Assembly: GCA_021018815.1 (NCBI GenBank)
Contig: JAITYX010000088.1
Coordinates: forward strand, 1,959,501-2,023,500
Direction: 5' to 3'
Origin: Talinum fruticosum
Taxonomy: Eukaryota; Streptophyta; Magnoliopsida; Caryophyllales; Talinaceae
DNA: 64,000 nt
A program made the translations under genes and the position numbers. Each line of letters opens with the position of its first letter. The first letter of the stretch is position 1. Below the pieces are notes generated by a model. The model did no database searches and was not told the origin of the DNA. It worked only from the letters and a program-made list of their open reading frames with translations. Positions 11,113 through 22,400 of this stretch are shown piece after piece.

Positions 11113-12381
11113 TCAATAAAGATGGCTAGGTGCCATTAAAAGGGTTTTTATTATTGCTTGATTTCTAAGCAGCCTTAGGTAAGGGTAGTTGGCCATTTCG
11201 AAACATGCTTTATAGTTTGTTCTTGAATGTCCAACACTATTCAGTATTAAGTCCTCGTGCACAATAGTATTTGTAAAATTTTCTCGCGTCCCCATTTTTG
11301 GATTGTTTTGCGGTTTCGATTACTGCTCTAATAGGTGGCAATTCTATCTTCCCGTCTTCTAAGAGACAGTCAAGGGCTTTGGTGTAAGTAGTATCAATAG
11401 GAGTGTAGTCAATATACCTGTTGAGGGCATGGACATTTGCACCCTGGTAGAATTCCCAGCATTGAAGGGCTTTTGTGGTCGTGGTGGACAACTCTTCTTC
11501 TATCAGCAAACCATCATCTCTAAGGGTTGAAAAGTTCATTATGGGTAAAAATTTGAGGTGCTAGTTATAATTGGTTTGAAGGTTCTTTACGATGATACGA
11601 ACTTGATCCTTCTCGGAGGGTCGATCAACCATATGGGCTGCATTTGCTCTCCATCCAGTAAGGAAAACCTTGAAGCTCTCCTTCTCGCCTTGCTTAATTA
11701 ATTCCAAGTCTCTAAGGGTGACAGGTAGATTAGTGTTATAGGAGTATTGATGGAGGAACTCCTTGCACAAATCTATCCAATTGGCAACCTTGCATGGGTC
11801 AACTGCATTGTACCACTTTATTACATCGATATCAAATGTCTAGGGAAAATGATGTGTTAAGTGTCTTCGAGGAATGTTCTTAAGACTTATTGCTTCTAAG
11901 ACGTTCCGTACATGATGATAGGGATTCTCGAAAATTTTGAACTTAATATCGGGCATAGTAAACTTAGGAGGTAGTCTACCCTTAGGGATTGAACTGAATT
12001 TCTTATCGAAGTAATGATTATTGAACATGGATGATTCCCTCAACATCCGTTATATCAAATCTATATGGGAATCGGACCAACATTTGGATTCGGGCTTAGG
12101 GGATTCGAGGCTTGGGACTCGTTTGGAGGAGATGAGACAGGTGAACGTGGCGGAATCAAAGTTGTTTCCCTTTTCAAACGCTCAGCTGCTTCGGCCTCTT
12201 CCTTCTTCAAACATTCAGCTTCCTCATCTCTCTTACTAGCCTCAACGGCCACGATGATTTCCTTAAGATCCCTCGATATAGACGATATTTGTTCTTCCCG
12301 ATCATTCAACCTAGTTTCTACCTTAGCTATATTCTCATTAAGCAAACCGAGGTTAAGATATTGCTCCGAGTTGGGATCCAT
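11113..12381 (-). pseudogene. Tat/Ogre gag, broken
   Basis: Capsid/nucleocapsid gene on the minus strand. The likely start is the ATG at 12381 (MDPNSEQYLNLG), followed by a charged coiled coil (ASKRDEEAECLKKEEAEA) and a proline-rich hinge. The capsid segment reads LPPKFTMPDIKF (near 11970) and FLHQYSYNTNLPVTLRDLE (near 11750-11690), then ESFKVFLTGWRANAA. The C-terminus has KFYKYYCARGLNTE, in-frame stop, then CWTFKNKL (11260-11200), corresponding to the C/H-containing knuckle of these gags. Frameshifts lie between the pieces. The reading upstream to 12501 has no homology I recognise and overlaps the leader. Confidence 0.78.
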
Positions 12382-12822
12382 GGGAAGGGAACTCTTTTTA
12401 GGTACTTGTCTTAGAACAAGGAAATGTGACGAGTGTAGTATGCACCGAAGCTTGACGCACCGTTGTAGACCGTGGAGTAGAAAGAAAAGATGATGTGCCA
12501 AACACCTTAGTGAGACGTTCTAATATTTTAAAGCTCGGATTCGATGATACTTGGTTACCATAGACTTCCCTATTGTACAGCCCAAAGGATGAGGTTTTAG
12601 GACCATGTGAGTGAAGATCACTTTTAGGAGGAAGGGACTCAAGCGCAAGACCCTAAGAGACTAAGGCTGCTTTTTATTTGGATGGATGCACATAAAGAAT
12701 GCGATGATGATGTGATGAATGAATTGATTGCATGATCCTTAGAGAAAATGTGCTTCCTATACGATAATGCATAACCTTATATGAGATGATTTTTAGACTA
12801 AATGCAAAATGAAAAGAACAAA

Positions 12823-13042
12823 CTCACCTATCTTAATATGAAATGATTTTACTTGGCTAATGCAAATGGACTCACCTAATATGAGATGATTTTACTTGGC
12901 CGATGTAAATGGACTCACCTAATATGAGATGATTTTGTTTGGCTAATGCAAATGGACTCACCTAATATGAGATGATTTTGTGTGGCTAATACAAATAGAC
13001 TCACCTAATATGAGATGATTTTGTTTGGCTAATGCAAATGGA
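12823..13042. repeat. 43-bp tandem repeat in the Tat/Ogre leader
   Basis: Five units anchored by CTCACCTAATATGAGATGAT start at 12823, 12871, 12914, 12957 and 13000. The last three spacings are exactly 43 bases; the first is 48. The array lies between the primer site and gag, a noncoding leader region on the minus strand. Units differ by a few bases each. Confidence 0.9.
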
Positions 13043-13784
13043 AAATGAGAATGCAAATGAATGAAAATGACCGGACAATAAGAGAAAGGGACTTCCGGTA
13101 AGACCCTTTTGCAAAGAGCAATTACCTAGGCTATTAAAAGGAAAATTTTTGGAATGACATGGAAAGTGCGGACAATGCACCAACGTTAATAGGAAAAAAA
13201 GGCATTTTGACTTTTGGCTAAATGCACATAACGGACCGACTCTAGGAAATTCATTAGAGTATTTTATTTTTACCCATGCAAGTGTCTACTCAGCTCTCTT
13301 CACCTATTCCTAAAGGTTCGCAAACAAAAGATTAAATCTAAAACACACACACTCATTCAAGCATGCATATAAAGTCCGGGTGGCACCTAAAAGTCCAAAA
13401 GTTCTATGGCCCAAGAGTTCAAGAGTTTGGATAAATGGTGACACGTAGTCCGAGAATTTGGTCCCCTATGGGTTGCACGGATAAGGATACCAACCATAAT
13501 TCCGGTGCCTCTTGATGAACCAAAGTGTTTAGCATAACGAGTGCATGCTACGAAGAAGGAGGTACTGTTTCCTCAACCAATCAAGCCTAGTTGGGCCTAC
13601 CTAAAGGAACTAGTGGGTGCCTCTCTCCGAAATGGTAAACAAGGGGTACAATAAAGTTTTCCTAGCGTCCAAAACAATATTTAAACTAGTTCAAAGGCTG
13701 CTAAATGCAGAATGCCTCATGAAAACACATTATTAAAACACACTACTCAAATTTTCAAGTTTTTTCCTCTTAATAAAAAATTTA
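13043..13784 (-). other. Noncoding leader of the Tat/Ogre element
   Basis: Untranslated region between the primer site and the tandem repeat. I see no conserved coding frame. It contains CAAGAGTTCAAGAGTTTGG-like short repeats near 13410 and otherwise mixed sequence. Confidence 0.5.
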
Positions 13785-13785
13785 T

Positions 13786-13802
13786 CCCCAGTGGAGTCGC
13801 CA
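13786..13802 (-). other. Primer-binding site of the Tat/Ogre element
   Basis: Two bases inside the LTR the minus strand reads TGGCGACTCCACTGGGG. It begins with TGG as required to pair with a tRNA CCA end, and TGGCGACTCC-type sites are typical of Tat/Ogre elements. It sets the element on the minus strand and identifies 13805-15726 as the 5' LTR. Confidence 0.85.
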
Positions 13803-13804
13803 TC

Positions 13805-15726
13805 TGTAGAAACCACGGCTGCCGGGGCCCGCCGAGCTTCCCACTCGGGTGTCAAGTCTTTTTTTTTTTAAGGATTGATTTTGAAGATGGTTTTAGAAAG
13901 TCGATTTTAGAATATAGGGATGAACCTTTTATTAAGATTTTTCGAGTTTTATTAAATTTAATTAGTCAAAGTTTAATGACGGTTTTATTAATTCTTTTTA
14001 TTTAGAAATTATTTTCAGAATTCCTGAGATCTTATTTTCTAATTAAGGAATAAATAATATTAGGGTTACGGTTACTGCCGTGAGGCTTTAGGGCCATATT
14101 GGTGTAAAAACACCAATCTGGACAAAAGCCTTACTAGCGAACCCCACGGGGTCTCCGCCCGGTGGGTAGATCCACAACCTAACATTACCGTTCCTACAAC
14201 CGAGAAAACACCGAGATACAAATTTGAGTAGAATAAAACGTAAAAGAAAGGACCCGCCGATCGGCTTTTAGGAAAGAAAAACTTACAAAAAACAAATTTG
14301 CTCTTCCAATCTTAGTATGAGAAAACTAAGACTAAAAGAAGCTAAAATGACTCTATTGATCTTTGAACCGAGAATCGAATTCGGGAGCAAGGGTAAGAAA
14401 CATAGGGACAACTCTTTCGTTCCGCCCGTCCGAAGATGTCCATTACTAGTTCAAGTAGTGTATCAAAATAATGCGAGAAGACAAGCATACAATGACATGC
14501 TAAACGAAATTGAAGCAACCAAAACATAATAAGGAAAAGAATAAAGAAAACCGATAAAGAAGGCAATAAAGAAAGCGATAATGAAAAGCGAGAAATAAAA
14601 AAATTATATCGATCGGGAGGAATTTAAAGTGATTACATCTCGTTAAACCACAATACGGAAAGCAATAAAAACATAAATAAATAAAATCGTTTGAAGGCTG
14701 AAAAATCGCCCTCGGGTTGTCCCACGTTGCTAATCTAGATCTCCACACTAGATCTCTTAATGCAACGGGGACAATAAAAAGAAAAGGGCTTGTTCTATGA
14801 ATTGTGTGCAAGGTATGGTAACGATCGGTTGAATAAGTGCCAAGAGATCATAACAATTTAATACTATTTAGCTCTTTGCACGGATTCAACGGTGGTAAGT
14901 AATGATTAGATGAATGCTTAAGGTTGATTTCGACAGAGTAACATTTAGATAAGAGAATTCCGGTTAGCTTTCTGCAAGCATAATGCTAAGGCGAGGAAGT
15001 CGTATGGGAATGAGAGCCATACGTCTCTATTTATAGGAGAGGAACTAGGTCACAAATAACCTAGGTTTTACCTCCATCTAGCCATCCAAATAGTTGAAAT
15101 AAACCAGGCCAAATCCTAAGAGATAGAACCAGGATCGAAAGAAATAAAATCGAATAGAAGCTGGATGAAAGAGGGGAGGCAAGCACCGGCCAACCGGACG
15201 CCCTAGGGTTTCATGCCCTGGTTGTGTCTCCGGGGACTCTCCAAGCCAAAATGCAGCATTCTACTTGATGCTTTTAGAAGACAGGCACCGACCACGACGT
15301 CGTTACGGGGAAACTTCTAATCTCGTGTGGACTGTCTTGTAAAGTTTAAACGCAACACTTTGATGGTCCCGATCATGAAATGCAACCCATTAACATGGTC
15401 TTCGGGTCCTTGTACTCTAGATGAAAGTAAAATTCAGTTCTCTGGACTCGGAATTTCTCGGTACACAACATCGGACTCCACAATCTCTAAAGGTCGAGCC
15501 CGACTCTTGGATTGTCCGAAAGAAAAGAGGATTTGTGGATCGACCCAAGGCAAAAGGCTATTTATTTGGTGCTTGGGGTTCTTTGTGGTTTACCGGCTTA
15601 TGTTGCACCAATTGATCATAGTCCAAGATCTAAATCAACAAACAAGACTTGGGATTATCATCATCGGGCCAACAAAGCAAAACACGAAATAAAGACATAA
15701 GAGACGACACTTTTTAGGTGTCTACG
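13805..15726 (-). mobile_element. Family A 5' LTR (copy A2), complete
   Basis: Plus-strand ends are TGTAGAAACCACGG and AGGTGTCTACG (last base mutated from A). Length is about 1.92 kb. The minus strand carries a TATA box (CTATTTATAG on plus at 15027-15036) and the conserved blocks CTTCCAATCTTAGTATGAG and GCCCTCGGGTTGTCCCAC. It is the best-preserved copy of the family and is joined to its primer site. Confidence 0.9.
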
Positions 15727-17064
15727 GTAGTGAATTAAAACAACGTCATAAACACAAGCAAACAACATGCTAAATGAAATCAAAGAAACCAAAACATGAA
15801 TGAAAGCGATAAAAAACGAATAAAAGGAAAGCGGTAAAGAAAATAAAAGTAGAAGAAAAGAAAAGCGAGAAAGAAAAGAAAGCGAGAAACTTTAAAGATT
15901 ACATCGGGCGGGGAGGAAATAAAAGCGATACAATTATTCTCCACAATACGTAAAGCGATAAAAAGCATAAAATAAATAACCATTTAAAGGCTGAATTGGT
16001 GCCCTCAAGTTGTCCCACCTGTCGATCCGGATCTCCACATAGGATCCGGTGATACGACGGTGGTGAATTAAGAAATGGGCTTTTTATAAGATTTGTGAAG
16101 GTAAGTATGTCAAGAATAGGAAAGATCGGCTGAATGGAGAGCAAGAGATCGGAATAATTGAATATTTATTAGCTCTTAGCAAGGATTCGAGTAGTGATGT
16201 TTAGTAAACGGAGTATTTACGGTTACTTTTTAGTAAAGGAACACTTAGGAGAACCCGTTCTCGGCTTAGTTCAGCAGCGTAATGCTAAGGAAATAAGTCC
16301 TGCTAGGTCAATTTAGCAGCGTAACGCATTGGCTGAAGTCGTGTTGAAATGAGAGCCAAGGCTCTCTATTTATAGGGAGAAGTCTAGGTGACAAATGACC
16401 TAGGGTTACTCTCAGTCGGCTGTCCGAGACTAAGCAAAAAAAAAAAAACTTTGCCAATACTGAAGTGATAAGATCGAATAGAAAAGGATAAAACTGGATA
16501 GAATCCCGATCATGGGCGCCAACCACCCGAGGATGTTTAGGGTCTCGTGCTGAAAAGGGAATCTCCAGGCCAAAACGCGGCGTTTCACTTAAAGAATCCA
16601 GGTAGGGGCACCGACTATACGATGTCGTCTTCGGGGAGGAAGCTCCTAGTCTCGGGCGAGGCTATCTTGGAGCTTAAACGCAGCACTTTGGTACTTGTGA
16701 TCATGAAATGCAATGTCTAACGCCTTCTTGAGGTCTTCGACTCCATGTCCGATTGGACAAAAGTGAAATACGAAATTCCAAGCCTAGAATTTCCTGGTCC
16801 TTGGCACCGAACTCCATTAACTTTAGAGATTTGGCCCGGGCTTAGCCCATCCGAAAGAAAAAGGGATTTTTGGACCGATCCAATGCAAAAAGGCTATTTA
16901 TTTGGTGCGGGGTTTCTTTATTGTTTACTGGCCTCCATTGCACCAATCAAATTCAATTTGTAATCAAAATCCTCAAATAGGACCCGGGATTTCATCATCT
17001 AGCTAAACAATATTAAATATAGAATTAAAGGAGATAAGGAACGACACTTTTTAGGTATCTATAG
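15727..17064 (-). mobile_element. Family A LTR fragment (copy A3)
   Basis: Starts at GTAGTGAATTAAAAC, which corresponds to about 14455 in copy A2, and runs to AGGTATCTATA at 17064 (GTCTACA expected). So it lacks about 650 bases of the minus-strand 3' end. The break lies exactly at the end of copy A2, which suggests the A2 element was inserted into this older LTR; the second half is not in the window. On its other side it abuts CACTA transposase coding sequence. Confidence 0.82.
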
Positions 17065-17247
17065 AGAAAATGAAGGGTATCATAAAAATGAAGCCAGCAG
17101 TATGGAATTAGAAGATCGACCTGAAGATCCGGTTCGTGGATTCTAACGTGAATTAGTCGATCCACCACATGTATTCGAGCAATTGTTAGCCGATTCCGAC
17201 AAGCCTCTTGACCCGAGGTGTGATAAATATACTCATTTATTAGTTGT
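17065..17247 (+). pseudogene. CACTA TNP2-type transposase, 5' piece (outer element)
   Basis: Plus-strand frame with one stop: EDRPEDPVRGF, then FEQLLADSDKPLDPRCDKY and THLLVV. This is the region just before the catalytic part in TNP2-type (Transposase_21) proteins, where text of the form FYKLL-D-PLYPGC-K is usual. It is cut at 17247 by an inserted CACTA element and continues at 22401. The start of the gene is missing because a family A LTR abuts it. Confidence 0.75.
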
Positions 17248-17339
17248 CCCTACTACAAGAACCACTTTTTGTAATTAAAAACTGTTATAATTAAAAATTA
17301 TTGTAAAAAATGATGCGGTTACATTTTTTTAAAAAAGCG

Positions 17340-17535
17340 GTTATTAATGTACATATGATGACAATTCAATGAAAGAATCATCTTCAAAAGCTTCTATCGA
17401 ACTTTTGACGACGGTTTGTCATTGAACGATCGTCATAGATGTACTTACGACGATGGTTCAATGAAAGAATCGGCGTCAAAAGTTCGATAGAAGCTTTTGA
17501 CGACGGTTCTTTCATTGAATCGTCGTCATAGGTTG
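17340..17535. repeat. Subterminal repeats, left end of inner CACTA
   Basis: Inverted and direct copies of a motif around TCAATGAAAGAATC and TTTTGACGACGGTT alternate here (for example near 17368, 17405, 17457, 17500). Such subterminal arrays bind the small CACTA-encoded protein in known En/Spm elements (family knowledge). Similar words occur at the right end near 22260. Confidence 0.75.
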
Positions 17536-17649
17536 TTCAGCGAAAACCCACGTGGCCGCGGTCGATTCACTTTCTCACTCTCACTTCATTCTCTCGATGC
17601 CGTTGAGGTTTCGGGTTGCTTTTCTCTCTGTGGTTTCGATGGTTTTGGT

Positions 17650-17800
17650 GGCCACTCACTCTCTATGTTGTTTCCGGTTGTGGCTACACCCCGCCCACTC
17701 ACTCTCTATGCGGTTTCCGAGTTGTGGTCGCACCCCATCTCCTACTCACTCTCTATGCGATTTCCGGTCCTACCACTCACTCTCGCTGTCCTCTCTCTCA
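17650..17800. repeat. Three imperfect 43-47-bp repeats in CACTA leader
   Basis: CACTCACTCTCTATG followed by (C/T)(G/T)(A/G)TTTCC recurs at 17653, 17696 and 17743. It lies between the subterminal repeats and the coding part. Overlapping frames of 80-114 codons through it are repeat products and not called as genes. Confidence 0.7.
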
Positions 17801-18027
17801 CTCATGCCCACCGGTATATAACTTATATTTCCCTCTCTTAGTTTGTAAATTAAATGTGTAAATATGGCACGCTTTATGGTCGTCATTGTGGGCTTGAATC
17901 TCGATATGTAACTCATAGCATTTAGAGTATGCACACTCTCGTTAGCATAATTAAACTTGACAAATACATTGTTGTACATGTTAAATGCTATACATTATTG
18001 AATGTTATTGTAAAAGGCCAAGTATAA

Positions 18028-21000
18028 GTGACAATAAAAGGAGAAAAACATAACACACAAAGAAACCAAAGAAAACGGCCAAACTTGAGGAATCGGAGTG
18101 CTCGGGCAGCAAGCACGGGCCGTGCCAAACAACACGGTCAACTCGTATTGGCTGCTGCCCAGCCTAACTTCTATATTTCCATCCGAAAATTATTGCACAT
18201 GTTTATTTATCAAGATTTCTATAATTGGTTGCAGTATAAAATGGATACTTCCAAAAGTACAAAAAAATTGAGAGGGCAAACTATGATGAATAAGGAGAAG
18301 TTGGTCCGGAGTAGAGACGATCCAACCCTCCTTACACGGGTCGATTTTGATAGGCACGGAAATATTATAGGTGATCATAAAGCTCGCTTTATGAGCTATG
18401 TTGGTGTAGTAATCCGCACATACATGAACATTAACTATAGAAAATGGAGTCAAGTCCCTGAATCCATTAAGGACAATCTTTGGAATGATATTCCGGTAAA
18501 TGCACTACATCTCAACTTAGTATTGCAAATTATTATAAATGGTTAATATATATGAACTAATGCATGTCGTTCTTGTGTTTCAAAAACGTTTAACTTGAAC
18601 ATTAATGAATCCGAGATCCCCTCGGTAAAACACAAGACCCTCATGTTGACGGCAGAAAATTTTAGAGACTTCAAATCTCGCATTACCAACATATGGGTTT
18701 ACAAAAAAAAAGTAGATAAAGGAATAAGGTAGACCCCGGGAGGTCTTCAATTGTATCACCAAGGAGGAATGGAGATTATTTGAAGCATATTTCTTCTCTC
18801 CGGAATACATGATAATTTATCATCATCATTTGTTATCTTTTTTTCTATTTAAGTCTTATGCACCGATATTTTTGCTGTCTTAATTACTTCCGCAGGTGCT
18901 AGATGAAGCCAACCAGAAGAGGATTAAGAGCAATATGTATGCTCATGTGATGTCCTGTGGTGGATACGCCTAGTTGGAGGAGAGGTTAAACAAGCAAAAG
19001 CTCGAACAACTTCAAACCACATTCGGTGAAGGCCCCAACATAGATACTTCATAGCTTGCTATCGAGAGGATGAGCCATCGGTCGAAGGAAGAAAAAGAAA
19101 GATGAAACCTTCACTACGGCCGATGTAGAATCTATTGTGCAGCAACTCATGACTTTTTTTACTATTTCCTTCATTTATTTTGAGAACTTATCAATTTTAA
19201 TATTTATGAATTGTCAAAGGATAATTTTTTTCTTCTTACAAGAGTCTTTGTCACGGACATCGACTTTAGAAGTCGCCGACACCACCGGGAGGAGGGACAA
19301 GCTAGCGTTGGCCCTACAAAGAAATGAGCATCTTGGTCGTGTTCGAGCCGTCGTTGGAAGGATGGGGATAGTTGAGCACTTTGGGATTAGGAAGAAGCGC
19401 CCCGTCACTTCCAGCCAAACATATATGTTTTTGTTATTTTGGATGAGTGTCGTTATTTACATGCATGTTTATATTTTGACTACATGGCGTATAATCTTGT
19501 TGAATGAATAGTGTATATTGTGTGGTTATTATGGAACTTTGGCGTGTGGCCATTGAGTAATTACTTAGTATGTTTTTGTTGTTTCGGATGAGGGTCGTTA
19601 TCCCGAGAAAATGTTTACTTTTAAGGGAAAACTTTGTCCCTTTAAATTCGGGATGGTTAGGTTATTTAACTTCTATGTCAAAGGTTATCCCATGATTTTA
19701 AATGTTATGCTTATTCTTATGCAGGTGACGAAGTGCAAGTTAGCTTCTCATCACCCTCCCTAGAGCATGTTGTGGTATTGGGTATTGTTTTCCCATGGAG
19801 GTCGAGATACCATCGTTCATGGGACACTCCTTCTAAGTGATGAGGTGAGGGTGACTGTGAAAGAGGTCGTGTAAGGGAAAGGCGAGTGTGAGTTGCCGAT
19901 CCAAACACCGGAGCTCCACACTCGTTAACGATGCAATCAACGGTTTTCTTCGTTGGCCTAAGAGCTTGGTCATCCTCTCTACGGTAATTTATTTTTTAAA
20001 ATATTAGATTTACTTGTTGTTAATATCACGTACATATAGTTCAAATTTTTGTATTGATTATTCACTAGGATATACGTGCCGATTCGAGAGTGGGATTAAG
20101 GGCACTCCATCTCCCTCGGTTGGCACAAGCAAACATTCAGCGACGCCCGTTCATCATCCGAAGAAGTCTTCTCTTGTATCCATTGAGGAGTCCCGCATGG
20201 ATTGGTGTGCTACTCTGCATAGTTATGTGAAGACTTTGTCTGCAAAGACACCGTTGATGTGTAGCGCACCAAGTCACGTGTTTGGGCAACGTGAAGGGGA
20301 TAATGGGGACATGACTTTCTTTGTTTTCTCGGATGACATACTACAATTTTTGGAGATGCAAGATATCGGCACATCCGTTGTTATGCTTGACAAGTTTTTC
20401 TTAACTATTAATTTTAATTTCTAACTACATATAATTAATATGTAAGGTGGCTGCACGAGATTGGAAACATGAAGAACGAGTCAACTATATCTTTGAAGTC
20501 ATAAAACTTAATACACGAGGATAAAACACGGTACTTGACGCCATTCAACGAGAAATAAGTGTACAAATAAACTTATTAACTGAAGTTTTTATGGTGTTAT
20601 ACATACTTATATAAATGTGTTATTTGTTGTTATGTAGCCACCATTAGATGCATGCTGCCATATTTCCAAGGGCTAATATCACGTATCGGCTTGATCCTCT
20701 GCGTCATACCGTGAGGGAAGATATCAAAAACGTACTCGTGACGTGAGTTCATACTTTAATCATTTTAGGTCTGTTTTGTTAATTAGTATTCGTTTCAATT
20801 GTATATCTAATTTGAATTTTATTTTTCAAATAGTGCTCCATCACGTTATTATTATGATGAAGGCTTGAGAGACCAACGAGCGGGACCAAAGCCAATAATT
20901 GTCCCCAGTAAAGGTGAGGTTCTCTTGGTTAGAGTCTACTTTAATTGTTTTTCATTTCATATTACTTGCTAGCTACATAAAGTACTAATTAATTATCTAT

Positions 21001-21900
21001 GTGTTGGGAATCTATTTTATTATTGTAGTGGCACAAACAACCGAGGAACGGGAGTGCGGCTTCTACATTCTGCGAGTACATGAAAGAGATTGCGATCGAA
21101 CTCGATTTAAATAAATTTAGTCCCAAAGAGATATACGTGCACTTACACTTGTAATTAGACACTGGAAAACCGACCCGAACAAAACGAGTCAACCCAAATG
21201 ACCCAAAACCCAAACCAAACCGACATCCGAAACAGTTGAACCGATTTTGACCCGAAAATAGAAATGAACCGACCGAACCAAACCGACCCGAAATCTAATG
21301 AACCCGATTTCGAGTCGAACTGAAATGACCCGAACCGAATCGGACTCGAATCGATTTAACCCAAATAAAAGTGACCCAACCCATATTTTTTTTGAGGATG
21401 GACTTTTGTGCCTATAGTGGTACAATTTTGAATCGATTTTGACCCAAAAAGTGACCCGATTACGACCCGATCCGAAATTAACTTCGAATCGAACCCGAAC
21501 GAGATTGACCCAAAGTTGAACCGAACCGAAGTTGATCCGAACCGAAACCGAACGAACCCGAACAAGATTGACCCGAAGTTTACCCGAACCAAAGTTGACC
21601 CGAACTCGAAACCGAACCGGACCCGAACAAGATCGACCCGATGTTAACCCGAACCAAACTAACTCTGAACCGAACCCGAACCGAATGACCCGATTGCCAA
21701 GTATACTTGTAATTGATTATGAAAAAATTATTTTTTAATGTTCTTTTCTCGACTTGATTAACACTTGCACTTGACCTAATTAATATGTCTTTTATAGCAT
21801 TGGTCACAATATTTCCCGAGAAAGAACCCACCCACTCCCTATACGAGATGAAGTGCTCAACAAATTAAAACAAGGTTGGGCGAGTTTGTATATAACCGTA
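18028..21900 (+). pseudogene. CACTA Transposase_24 / Ulp1-like protease gene, degraded
   Basis: Exon-like pieces in order. 18241-18500 has KLRGQTMMNKEKLV, VDFDRHGNIIGDHKARF, MSYVGVVIRTYM and WSQVPESIKDNLWNDI, the Transposase_24 (plant CACTA) signature. 18640-18800 has ENFRDFKSRITNIWVYKK. 18900-19000 has EANQKRIKSNMYAH. 19260-19400 has LALQRNEHLGRVRAVVG. A later part (20640-21110) resembles the Ulp1 (C48) protease tail fused to such genes: YRLDPLRHTVREDIKN and TERECGFYILR, the latter covering the expected catalytic cysteine. Pieces are separated by AT-rich intron-like stretches, but stops also occur inside exons. A 548-bp element interrupts the end. Confidence 0.75.
21157..21704. mobile_element. 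GACCCG-rich short element, copy 1 (TSD ACTTGTAATT)
   Basis: 548 bases flanked by the perfect 10-base duplication ACTTGTAATT (21147-21156 and 21705-21714). Left end AGACACTGGAAAACCGACCC, right end GACCCGATTGCCAAGTAT. Most of its length is a degenerate array of ACCCGAAC/GACCCGAA words in one direction. It shares both end types with the 1.3-kb copy at 29292-30576. No coding frame and no clear terminal inverted repeat. The duplication length would suit a Mutator-like or target-primed insertion; class unknown. Confidence 0.75.
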
Positions 21901-22400
21901 TAAAGTCATAGGTATATATTTACACTTATTCTTCATTATTTGGTTGGTCAAGTTTGTGATTTTAATTGTCGTACAATGATAGGTATATATGTACATAGGT
22001 ATATATATTTACATAGGTATGTATATTTTTACACTTGTCTTTTATATGTACCATATACAAATGTGATGAAAATGTTATTTTGTATATATTACAGTCAAGA
22101 CTGTATTGGATTGTGGTTTGTATATTCCGAATGTGTAAGGTTGTATATGATTTGTACTCTACAGAGGCAAGTAAACACAAGAAAAATTATTTAAAAAATG
22201 AAGACCTATTACTACGATTCTTAAGGAAGAACCATAGTAAAAGGTCCGGTTGAAGGCCTATAACGACGGTTCTTCATCCGAACCATCGTCATAGGCCTTC
22301 TTTGACTACGATTTTGAACCGATTGTCACATAGACGATGCCCGATAACTGTAGGTAAAGGTCGTTTTCAACCGTAGTTAAAAGTGGTTCCTATAGTAGTG

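Larger units (their letters stand above)
9501..15726 (-). mobile_element. Tat/Ogre-type Gypsy element, 5' half
   Basis: Minus-strand order: LTR (13805-15726), primer site, leader with tandem repeats, gag, protease, G-patch-like segment, then loss at 9501 where the Copia LTR begins. The protease text (TLVDNGS, LLLGRPW) and the gag text (PPKFTMPDI) are those of the Tat/Ogre branch of Ty3/Gypsy. RT, RNase H, integrase and the 3' LTR are not in the window. The 5' LTR itself lies against another partial family A LTR (15727-17064). Confidence 0.8.
17248..22400 (+). mobile_element. Inner CACTA transposon, complete, TSD TGT
   Basis: The 22-base terminal inverted repeats (17248-17269 and 22379-22400) differ at three positions. 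The right one reads CACTACTATAGGAACCACTT from its outer end, the left CCCTACTACAAGAACCACTT. A 3-base duplication TGT flanks them (17245-17247, 22401-22403), as expected for CACTA elements. Subterminal regions (17340-17535, 22200-22380) carry short repeats of GACGACGGTTC and ATGACGATGGTTC in both orientations, the usual transposase-binding arrangement. It contains a Transposase_24/Ulp1-type gene but no TNP2 gene, so it was non-autonomous. Length is 5153 bases including one later insertion. Confidence 0.92.

Noticed and set aside
1778..15726. Treating the LTRs at 1778-3609 and 13805-15726 as the two LTRs of one Tat/Ogre element
   Set aside because: No polypurine tract next to 3609, most of pol missing between them, and many differences between the LTRs. 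Possible but not supported.
17497..17861. Three overlapping plus frames of 81-114 codons
   Set aside because: They run through 43-47-bp repeats in the CACTA leader and do not resemble any protein.
21189..21831. Minus-strand frames rich in RFGS/VRV repeats
   Set aside because: Translation of the ACCCGAAC array; no protein family.
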